NCBI RefSeq assembly: GCF_009730915.1 | Contig: NC_052490.1 | Coordinates: 31,186,625 to 31,250,624 of the forward strand | Source: Dioscorea cayenensis subsp. rotundata | Taxonomy: Eukaryota; Streptophyta; Magnoliopsida; Dioscoreales; Dioscoreaceae | Direction: 5' to 3' | DNA: 64,000 nucleotides | In this document: positions 1 through 9,422 of the stretch, in pieces | Layout of the letters: each line of letters begins with the position of its first letter | Numbering within the stretch: position 1 is the first letter of the stretch | Notes under the pieces: model-generated | What the model saw: the letters and a program-made list of their open reading frames with translations, nothing else | What the model was told of the DNA's origin: nothing | Databases searched by the model: none | Program-made: the position numbers and the translations under genes

Positions 1-1480
1 AATTACATAAATATAACAAAATCCCTGTGGAGCAAAATCATTATATTAAACATAATTAATCACAACTTGTCACCTGATAAAACTAATAAATAATTAAAAT
101 TACTTAATACCTATGCGCGACTTAAGTAAAAAAAAATTTATTCATTATTTTATCCTAATTAATTATAAGAAATATAATAAAATCCTTGTGGGTCAAAATT
201 ATTATACTAATCATAATTAATTACAATTTATGCCAGTTAATCTAGATGTGATCCATCACACTCATAATGTGTAATTTACAATTTTTAAAATTAAAATCAT
301 GAACATTGTGGCTATTCAATAATTTAACAAAAAAATCATTCGATCACATGACATACTAATCATATACATGAACAAATTCAATGTTAATAATTAATTATAT
401 AAATTATAATTAATGCACTTAATGTATGAATAATTCATACAAACAAAACCTGAAATTTAAATAAATAACTAAACAGGGTTTTACATGCAAAAAATACAAT
501 AAAGTAATGCAAGTTTTGCACAAACACCCATTAACCTATTTTATTTAAATACATTCAAAATAATGAATAAAATTAAAATAGAAAAAAATAATAATAGAAT
601 TAGGGTTTTCTCTCTTTTCCCATCATGGACAGCCGCCACCGCCGGACCACCGTCTGCCGCCTGGCCTAGCAGGGCTAACCCAGGTCTAGCTGTGGCGTGG
701 CTAGACATGCACACATGCACAGACGCGCTGCCAGCCGCGGCTGCTGTCTTGGCAGCTAGGGACAGCCATGACCCGAAACCCAACGCACACGCGGGCAGGC
801 TCTGCGCACGTGTGTCGCGAGAATGGGCCTTTGTGTGTGAGGCCTATCTGCGGTCTGACAAGCTTGTTTGCATACTTTGTCTATAATGGGTTAAGTTTTA
901 GGCCTAATGCCCAATTCTTTTAAACCTTAAACTATCATAATTTATTTCATTATAAAACATGCGTAAATATTTAATTTATACAAACCCTAATTCATGCATG
1001 TTATTTTTAAAAAACACATATATGTCTAAATTTAATCATGTTAGGCAGAGGTATAAAACCTGACTCTGATACCAATTGTTAGATTTTTCATCAAACTTAC
1101 GACATCTATGTCGTATATTATATGCGGAAGCAGGATCACTTACCTCCAGCCATAGCAATTTGTTGAAGACGACGAGAGCCTTGAGTCCACGCTTAAACTA
1201 ACTAGAGACTCTTCCAATCTATCATGTCCTCTCCCATTGATGGAGGTAGGTATTTCTAAGAACGATAGATTGGGGACCTCTGGTGCTGTCTATATATAAT
1301 CCTTACCATTAAAGGATTAACTCAACTTAAAGGTTTAAGTTAGATCACAATTCGAAGTGCCAATTAGAATTAAATTAGGATTCTACTAGATAAGTCATCG
1401 ACTACTTTTTTTTAGTTTGAATTCAGTTTGAATCAATATCATCACGAAATTGAATTCAGAATAAAACTCAAACTAATATT
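1..1480 (-). mobile_element. Fossil Ty1/copia-type LTR retrotransposon remnant
   Basis: On the minus strand the stretch around 1060-1082 reads as an LTR end (CTAACA) followed by a primer-binding site with TGGTATCAGAG, the complement of initiator tRNA-Met used by many plant copia elements. The presumed LTR lies above about 1079 and runs towards 1480, where LINE sequence begins. The side below 1060 would be internal sequence and is AT-rich apart from a GC-rich patch at 620-840. No gag or pol protein is readable, so the element is broken and looks old. The second LTR and target duplication are not visible in the window. The family assignment rests on the primer-binding site alone. Confidence 0.4.
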
Positions 1481-1481
1481 T

Positions 1482-3227
1482 ACCACCAGAGGAGGTTCAT
1501 GATCAGGGTTATTTTTTTAGTAGGGTACCTTATTATACCCGTGCTTCATTTTGAGCACTTTTTTTTAATTCGTATCAAAATGAGCATTTGAATTTAATTT
1601 TCTTTCACAGGGAGGGCACTAATGTTATTCCAGTGATTAAATGCTTACGTGTCCACCGGAGATCTCACGTGGACTCCAAATTTCCACATCACTTGAGCAC
1701 GTGGAATGGCCACGTGGACAACTAATCCAACTCATCAAAAAACCGCCACGTCAGCCTTCTTCTCCCTTTTGACTTCTCTTCCTTCGCGTTCAAAGAAATA
1801 TCCAAGAGCAGCATCTTTTTTTCAAACATTCCCTTCATCACTGTAAGCAGTCCAGATAAGTTATGGAATCCATTGTTTCCTCTTTTTGGTTGCAAGATCT
1901 GAATTTACAGGATGTTTTGACCTGTGTTTGTCTTTTGCAATGGTTCTGTAAGAGTCTGTTCCACCAGTACTGGGTTAGCTTCAATTATGCCCTTCTTTCT
2001 TTGTCTCATTGTTTCAAGTTTTTTTCCTTTCTGACCTCCTTTCTTCAGCATTGTGTGCATCCTGCTCTTGTGTAATAATACCCTATATTATTGAAGAACA
2101 TAAATACTTAAGAAAAATGATGAGCAAGCAATATATTGTAATGCCTAATTTCAATCTAGTACCTGTAAAGGTTCCACTTGAACATTTTCAAATGTTGTAA
2201 TTTTTTCACTGAATTGAGATTCAATTAGGTGATCAACCTGACAAGTTATGAGAAACCAAATTAAGATCCAACTTGTAAAATTAAATTGATCCAACGAAAA
2301 TCTTACCAATTGTAAATGATCCTCTAGAACTTGTGGATCTATTCCATCCATAGGGTCATGACAATTTACCTGCAAAGGACAATATAATTATTTGGACCTA
2401 CTGTACAAATATTCATTCGTAGGATGTGATTAAATCACCTCATCCTGGGGCAGAGTTGTTGTTGAAGTCCCAGTTTGTCCTCCATTATCATCATTGTTAG
2501 TATTAGTTCCCTGGAGAGGAATGCAAGTTGGATTTGAATAAAAAAAACAAGAAGGAACCTATGTTTAGTCGCTTGGCAAGCGCTCTGGAGGTGGTATGTT
2601 TCCCTGGTTTCTCACTGTCTACTTTCTATTGGAACTCTGCTCTTTCTTGGCAAACAAGGAGGAGAAGAAGGTGGACGACAGGAGATAGTTAGGGCAAACA
2701 AGGGGAGCTCTCTCTCTGTGAACACAAAGAAGGAGAAGAAATCGAAGGAGAGAAGAAGGGGCTTGGGCTGACGTGGCGGTTTTTTGATGAGGTGGATTAG
2801 TTGTCCACGTGGCCATTCCACGTGCTCAAGTGATGTGGAAATTTGGAGTCCACGTGAGATCTCCGATGGACACGTAAGCATTTAATCACCGGAATAACAT
2901 TAGTGCCCTCCCTGTGAAAGAAAATTAAATTCAAATGCTCATTTTGATACGAATTTAAAAAAAGTGCTCAAAATGAAGCACGGGCATAATAAGGTACCCT
3001 ACTAAAAAAATAACCCTTCATGATCATAACTCGGGTTAGGACTCTTTGTTGGCCTTGAGGATGGTTTTTCCTCCTCACACAGTTCTTATATTTTCTGTTT
3101 TTTTGGGTGAATGATGTTTGTTTATCATATTTAGTGGTAGCTGTTCCAGTTTGTTTTGTGATCGGTTTTTATACTTGTTCTATTTTAATTGAGGTGGTTA
3201 TCTAATTTTTTTAAAATAAATAAATAA
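1482..3227 (+). mobile_element. LINE 3' UTR fragment, split by a Mutator-like element
   Basis: The pieces 1482-1505 and 3027-3227 are the two halves of a short, 5'-truncated LINE tail. They match in order the minus-strand LINE tail near 45450-45665: both carry AGAGGAGGTTCATGATCA, then a GGACTCTTTGTTGGCCTTGAGGATGG-like stretch, and end with a TTTTAATTGAGGTGGTT-like tail before an A/T-rich end (here AAATAAATAAATAAA). No coding sequence remains. The LINE lies beside or inside the copia-type remnant, and the 1506-3016 DNA transposon later landed in it. No clear target duplication of the LINE itself was found. Confidence 0.6.
1506..3016. mobile_element. Non-autonomous Mutator-like element (MULE) with 251-bp TIRs
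   Basis: Terminal inverted repeats of 251 bp, 1506-1756 and 2766-3016, begin GGGTTATTTTTTTAGTAGGG and differ at only a few positions. The element is flanked by a perfect 10-bp direct repeat TTCATGATCA (1496-1505 and 3017-3026), in the 8-11 bp range known for MULEs. The repeats carry several ACGTG cores (for example CCACGTGG at the inner side). The 1 kb interior has no readable transposase and only short unrecognised ORFs. The near-identity of the two arms suggests a fairly young insertion. Whether the interior contains captured host exons (Pack-MULE) cannot be judged here. Confidence 0.9.
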
Positions 3228-3724
3228 AGGTGACCAAAACCTGCACTTGATGTTATCACAGCCAGTAATTTTTTCAAATTTCAACACAAGTCCTGCGTGA
3301 AGGGCACCGTCCACATCCAATTCGCATGGCATGGTCGAAGGAGAAGACCAAGGCCAGGATTTGGAGAGTGGGAATTAATTTTTTTGTTTTAAAAAAAAAA
3401 AAGGAAACGAAGAAGTATCTGTAAAAATTTTGGCCATGTTTGTAAGTTTTGAAAATATATATGATGATGTTTAAAATTTCCTTACTGAATTAGAAACGAG
3501 TTTGTTTCTGAAAAATTACAACTGCATGTAAGAATAGATCTAGAGCTGACGAAGGTGACGCAGCTTTTCTTCAGATTTATAGACGGGCTTCCAAAAATGT
3601 CCTTATTTTTTAGTGGATCAATGAGTACATGCGTGGTATAATTGTAATTTTCCAAAGGGGTTCATATGCAAATAATACCACAATAATAAAGGTAAGAAAA
3701 AGTGGGTCCCTGTCACTGAGGTCT
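3228..3724. other. Intergenic stretch, nothing recognised
   Basis: AT-rich spacer between the LINE tail and the hAT element. It has short A/T runs and no open frame with recognisable protein similarity. Confidence 0.5.
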
Positions 3725-3732
3725 CCGCTCGC

Positions 3733-4275
3733 TAGGGGTGGACATGGGCCGGGTGACCTATGGGTTGGCCCGAACCCACTTAAAAAATCTGATCTCGGGT
3801 TTAGAAAGTTTGCAAAATAGCCGGGTTGAGCTCAAATGTTTTAGCTGATTGAATTTCAGTGGGTTTGGGTCGGATGAATTTTGACCCTGACCCGACCCTA
3901 CCCGACCCGAATAAATAAATAATATATATATCATATATTATATATAATATATATAATTATATATATATAATAGTAATAGAACTTGAAAAAGAGTAAATAT
4001 TTATAATACTTGTGTTGTATTTTTTTTTTTTAAATGTTTGAAAAAATTTTAGGGGTTGTAATAGTAGTTTTATTTAGTTATTTCAATTATTTCATAAAAA
4101 AATTATTTATTTTTTTAGGGTCGGGTTAGGCACTGGGCCTAACGATAATCAAATGGGTCGGGGTTTGGATCAAAACAATTTAGCCCGAATACTGGCCCGA
4201 CTCGAATATATGGGTTGTATATTTGAGTCTAGTCACCCTGGGACCCGACCCGGGTTCTACCCATGTCCACCCCTA
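3733..4275. mobile_element. Non-autonomous hAT-type element, 543 bp
   Basis: The ends are inverted copies, TAGGGGTGGACATGGG at the left and CCCATGTCCACCCCTA at the right, the typical outer sequence of plant hAT elements. The flanking 8-bp sequences CCGCTCGC (3725-3732) and CCGCCCGC (4276-4283) match at 7 of 8 positions, as expected for an aged hAT target duplication. The subterminal parts are rich in GGGTCGGG/CCCGACCC motifs. The interior is AT-rich and has no transposase. A (CT)n tract follows 38 bp beyond the right end. Confidence 0.8.
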
Positions 4276-4310
4276 CCGCCCGCCCTGCCTTGGCCTTGGT
4301 TCCCTTCTCT

Positions 4311-4313
<3 letters not shown>

Positions 4314-4351
<38 letters not shown>

Positions 4352-4365
4352 TCTCTCTCTCTCTC
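4314..4365. repeat. (CT)n microsatellite
   Basis: About 52 bases of nearly pure CT with one CA interruption, just beyond the hAT element. Confidence 0.95.
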
Positions 4366-5580
4366 CTTCCAACTTGTATGGACGACATCTATTTTTATTA
4401 TTAATTATTCCCGTGCCAAGACTTGTATACACATGAAGCCTAGTTTTATAATATCTGTTCTTATTTATAAGAGTTAATTCAAACTTTTTTTTTCCGTGAT
4501 TACATTAAAGCCAAAATTTAATGTTTATTTAAAACAGAATGAAACCACTAAAATTGGATAGTTTTTTATAATTTTTATTTAGAATGAACGAAAAAGTTGT
4601 TGCTAATTAAATGCTTTACATTTAATGTGAATATATTGCTACTATCATAGTATATTTAATTTAATATAATTATTAGATGAAAATAATCTGGAATCTGTAG
4701 TCGATTTTATACGAAAAAAGTATTATAACATTTTGATTGGCAATTCATTTTGAAATGCGACAAGCACCGAAACTCATGAACAAATATGTGGGAGAGCAGC
4801 GCTCACCACCAAATCATGCCCTCACCTTGCGTGAGAGCCACGCTCGACACTCGAGACGAACACCCTACGCAAAGAACCAGATGCCAATAGACCAAATGGT
4901 TGTTGGCCATTGTTTATAATTATAACTGATTTAATAATTGAAAATCTTATAATTATCAATGAAATAGTGTTTGCTTCTTGTTTTTCATATTGCCATAAAA
5001 AATCTATTGGCATTATTTCATGTTGCAAAAAAAAAAATAGTAAAAATTACGAAGCAAATATAAAGTAAAATTTACTGATACAAGGAACAACACTATGTTA
5101 TATATTAAAAGCCAAATATCATATTATATCTATCTCATTTCAGATTCAGATCTATATATATATATATATATATACTAAATTTGATTTAAAAAAGAATAAT
5201 AGAAATTTTTAAGAAGAAATTGATGATTGTATCATATCATGGTCACCTCGTTGATGATTGCAGTAATGGTGTATATATGTATACCCCAAATTAATGTATG
5301 AATTTTACTAGAGAGTAGAGAAGAAAAAAGGTACTGTAAAAAATCAAAATAATATTAATAATATTAAGTTCATTTTATAAATATAAACCTTAACAAAAAA
5401 AATAACACACATCAACAAAATAAATAAATAAATAAAGCAACGATATTTTTTTTTTTAGAAATCGATGAATAAATATAATTTGTTTATTTTACAAATATTA
5501 ATAAAAAACAAATAATACTCAATTAAACTCTAAGAAGTCATATCGCTTGATTCTGAAACCAGGGTATCAAATTTCTAAAG
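4366..5580. other. Intergenic, AT-rich
   Basis: No gene seen. It contains a short TA run near 5155-5174 and homopolymer A/T tracts. It lies downstream of the RBR gene and should hold that gene's 3' UTR and polyadenylation signals just below 5581. Confidence 0.5.
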
Positions 5581-5735
5581 TTAGCTTTCTTCTTCAACGA
5601 TTAGTCTTCTCCTATTCGGCTGCCAACACTCACAAGGATATGGATTCCCACAACGATAGCAGAATATTTTGTTACACCTGAAAATACAAATAAATAAATA
5701 AATAATCCTTTCAATGGTTTCTCATTATAAACATG

Positions 5736-5789
<54 letters not shown>

Positions 5790-6255
5790 TAAAGGGTTAA
5801 CTGAAGAGGATATATACGAACTTGCATCTGATTGCACAGCAACCGTCCATGAGTTCAACAAGACTTTTACAATTTGGGCAACTTTTCCATCCTTTATTCT
5901 CGGCAAGCTTCATAAGTTGAAGAAGATCAGAATTACTATTATTATTAGAAGTAGTAATAATATTGGTATCTCTTGGAACTGGACAAGAGGTCAGACACAT
6001 CAGTGATCTCTTGATCAATGGCAATGGTGGTTTGAAAACCTCATTGCATGCTGGGGAGGGACATGGAAGGCAGGCTTTGGTCCTTTGATTTTTTATGTAC
6101 TCTGAGATGCAGTTACTGCAGTATGAGTGGTTGCACTTGTATTTTCTGAACCTGGATTTTGAGGGTAGAGTCTCTAAGCAGATGCCACAAATGAATGAGT
6201 CTTGGGATTTGCTCTTGTTTTTCTTAGAGTGGAATTGAGGAATCCATGAAAACAT
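5581..6255 (-). CDS. Compact RBR-type (RING1-RING2) E3 ubiquitin ligase
   Basis: Two exons, 6255-5822 and 5677-5581 (minus strand), encode 176 residues. RING1 starts CGIC at residues 23-26, with CNHSYC at 41-46, C49 and further cysteines at 62, 65 and 70. A RING2-like module follows: CPNC at 126-129, DGCC at 137-140, then CKC, FCYRC and a short basic tail. RBR ligases pass ubiquitin through a catalytic Cys in the RING2 GC motif, here C139. The family normally has an IBR domain between the RINGs. Here only about 55 residues separate them, rich in Ser/Asn and without a Cys/His ladder. The exon join (TGC AA|G TGT) restores the RING2 zinc ligands, which supports it, although the donor GTTCGT is weak. 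Retention of the intron would end the protein within RING2. The closest remembered relatives are plant RSL1-like RBR proteins. Confidence 0.8.
5739..5785. repeat. (TA)n microsatellite inside the RBR intron
   Basis: A pure TA run of about 47 bases, within the single 144-bp intron of the RBR-type gene, so it takes up about a third of the intron. Confidence 0.9.
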
Positions 6256-6609
6256 CTTGATGCTGATGAAGAAGATGTTTGTGTTTATTGATTTTATTGT
6301 TTTGTTTATATATATATTACAAAATTAGATAAGCCCTGTTCATTATGTATATATATATATATATATATATATCATTTATCCAATGGCATTTATCTATATT
6401 TTTGAATTTGATTATATATATATATATATTCAAACAAAATGAGTGAAATTGAAGAGATTCTGTACGTAAGATTACTGAAATATTAAAGAAGATAATTTTA
6501 AAAAATTGATTATATCTAAAACAACCGTAATTTTGTACTTTTAGATAGGATTCAATCATATTTCTAAAGAATCGCATGCTACCTTATGCCATGTGAAATT
6601 TTATCTAAT
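6256..6609. other. RBR gene upstream region
   Basis: Probable promoter side of the minus-strand RBR gene. It holds two TA-rich runs (about 6306-6318 and 6344-6372) that could supply TATA elements, but none can be singled out. Confidence 0.4.
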
Positions 6610-7632
6610 AAATGATGATTTTTTTATTAAAATAATATTTTTAAAATTATTTATTAAATTTTTTTTTCATAATTATTTATAAAAATACACATTTTTTATT
6701 TTTAAATTAAACGTCCCACTACTTTTTTTTTTAATATTTAAATTTTATGTTTTTTTAAAACTATGGGCATATTAGTTTTTTAATATTATACTTTTAAAAA
6801 CTGTGGGTTTTAGTAGTTTTTTTAAGTAAAAAAAAATTTACATTCAAGCCCTTATAATTTTTATTAATTTTTTAATAACTTATTTATAAAGGGACTTTGT
6901 TAGATGCATAATCCACGTTTATATCCTGGTCTTACAATGCGAAGACTATTCAGGACGTCCAAAATCTACCAAAATTCGTAATGATATGGACATAAGAGAA
7001 GGCGATCAGCTAAAGCGTTGTGGCTCTTGTGGGTTATGTTGCAATGAAGGTCACAATCGTCAAAATTGTTTGAATGCCGCTAGTCCAAGTTGTATGCAAT
7101 AATGTAACCTAAATATCACACTTGTTGAATTATTTATAATATATGTAATTGATTTAGTTCATTCAAATGAGTTCGGTTTAGTTGTGAGGGTAATTTTTAC
7201 ATATTAAATTTTTTTAATATTTAATATTTTGTTATTACGAAAAAAATGTTATAATTATTTATTTAAATTATTAACAGTCAGTTATAATTAGTGAAATTAA
7301 AATAACATAGTAAAAATAGAGAAAAATTGAAAAATAAATTGTAAAAAAAATTAATAGAAAATTATAAGAGCTTGAATATAAACCTCAATTCTGATTTAAA
7401 AAACTATTAGGACGTACAATTTAAAAAAAAATAAAAATTTAATATTAAAAATTAATGGGGCCCTTAATTTTTTTAAATAAAATTTAAATATTAAAAAAAA
7501 AAGTAGTGAGACCCTTAAGTTTAAAAAAATATTTAAAAAAAAGAAAGAAAATCCACATTTCCTTAAATAATTACGGAAATATGTATTTCCGTAAATAATT
7601 TAAAAAAACATTATTTTAATAAAAAAAGTTAT
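6610..7632 (+). mobile_element. Relic Mutator-like element with transposase C-terminus
   Basis: Two long AT-rich arms, about 6610-6870 and 7350-7632, are degenerate inverted copies. Each carries, in order, TTTTTTTATTAAAATAAT, a CC(A/C)CTACTTTTTTTTTAATATTTAAATTTTAT-like block, an ACT(G/A)...TTAGTAGTTTTTT-like block and a final CAAGCCCTTATAATTT-like block. Between them is the tail of a MULE transposase. Host flanks were not resolved well enough to name a target duplication, and the outer limits are approximate. Most of the transposase gene is missing, so the element is an internally deleted relic. Confidence 0.6.
6953..7102 (+). pseudogene. MULE transposase C-terminal fragment (zinc knuckle)
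   Basis: A 49-residue open stretch starts GRPKSTKIRNDMDIRE and continues with KRCGSCGLCCNEGHNRQNC, ending in a stop at 7100-7102. This is the hallmark C-terminus of MuDR-type transposases: a GRPK basic motif followed by a CCHC zinc knuckle (C-x2-C-x4-H-x4-C form). The catalytic DDE core and SWIM zinc finger are absent upstream. No intact start codon lies in frame, so this is a transposase relic and not a host gene. Confidence 0.75.
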
Positions 7633-7639
7633 AATTTCA

Positions 7640-8796
7640 CAATAATTTTTATTTTATTTATTTCGTATTGAAAGCTGATTTTATCCATAAAGGATTTATT
7701 TTATTCAAATTAAAAAAATTTTAAACTCAAATTTAGATGTTTTTCTTATTCATGGTCTATACAAAAGAAATTTTTAGAAAATAGTGAAGTTGACTCACAA
7801 CAACACCTTGAGTAATAACTTCAACCATTCAAAATTATTTGATAGTTAATTATTAGTAAAAAACTCAAATTGAATGCTTAGATAATTAAGCATGCTTGGT
7901 AGGATATTTAAATTTTATAAAATATATAATTAGCATTAGTTTCCTCCAATATCTCATTGTTATCATTTATGAGGCATCTCCATGGCTAAAGGATGAAAGT
8001 GGATGGGAATTATTTTTTTTATTTTTGAAGTTATAACTTGTTTTAGCCACATATAAATAGCCTTCATTATTTTCTTTTTTTTCTTAAAAAAAGAAAAGAA
8101 AAGAAAAGAAAAGAAAATGATCATATGCAAAGCATCCATTTAAATGCGTATAAAGTTTCAAAGCACAAAACTTGGGCTTCCCGTTATTTCCGTGAAAACA
8201 AGCAATTTGCATGCCTAAAAAAAAAAAAAAGATTAAAACTAAAATTAGAGTGTCACCCAAAAACAAGTCTTTAAAACCAACGTCATTAATATTATTGATA
8301 GAATTGCATGATGACTTTTAAATGAAATATTTACTCAAATTATATTAGTCAACAAAGTCCAAAAAATTTAAATTTCAAAATCAAGTGTAATAGGGAGCGT
8401 TAAAAAGCATAATAATCCATCTTTTGAAATAACAAATCATTAATTCAAATTTACCTTTATTGTTGTAAAATAAATAATTACAATTGAGGGGATTCATATG
8501 TGAAAGAGAATCTGAGATTAAAACTATTTCTTTCATTTGATATTAATTCAAAATTAAGTTAATATATGCGAGATATTAAAAAAATATAGTTTTAAGTTAA
8601 ATTAAGACCTTTTAATCTAATATAAAAATGAAAATTGCTTGTCACCCACACAAAATAGATAATTACCATAACTCATGCACATATTTACTTTTATACCAAC
8701 AAATCATTGTTATTTGCTTATATATCTCTCCAACCACAATCAATTTAAAAAAAATATATATAAAACATCAGCCTCCCTTCCCCTCAAGAGTACAAA

Positions 8797-8860
<64 letters not shown>

Positions 8861-9422
8861 TATTTTAATAATTATATATATATATATTCAATGGCAAGGG
8901 GGTGCTTGAACACACCCTTGCCCTTCTCTAGATCCGCCTATGTATGTATATGTTTTTTTAATAAGAACTTAAGTTGGTGTTTAGAATTGGTTTTTCAGGG
9001 GCAAGAAAATATAAGAAAATATATAATTTTTTTCAAGCAGATAAATATTAACATTCCACGGGGAATGCAAGAAATTAAAAAATTATGCACAAACTGCAGG
9101 CTTTTCCACTCAGCAATTAACAAATATTAGAAGAAAGCAACCCATAACAAATCATAAACCACAAGTTACACACATAGTCAAGAGAAATTTTGTTTCAGCT
9201 TGGATTAAGCCAAAAATAGCAAATGAATTCAACAGTAGAATTAACTCGGAAAGTAGCAATTATTCATTAATTGTTGACAAAAATATTCTCTAATCTTCCT
9301 TCAGATGAAGCTCTAAAATGATATCGATTCATCAATAAAGGAAAATAAACTGAGAAAGCAGATAAATCAATTAGTTACCAAAACGAGAAGAGGCTCAGTG
9401 CTGCCAGATGAGCTTTAACAGA
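7640..9422. other. Intergenic, AT-rich, with large TA repeat
   Basis: No gene recognised. It contains an AAGAA-type run at 8090-8120, a (TA)n microsatellite at 8800-8855, and the 3' side of the Mpv17-family gene above about 9130. Confidence 0.5.
8800..8855. repeat. (TA)n microsatellite
   Basis: About 56 bases of pure alternating TA, followed by a second short run at 8873-8887. Confidence 0.95.

Noticed and set aside
541-886. Overlapping open frames of 80 and 107 residues on both strands
   Set aside because: A GC-rich patch in the copia-type remnant. No domain, no splice context, and the N-terminus reads through AT-rich low-complexity sequence.
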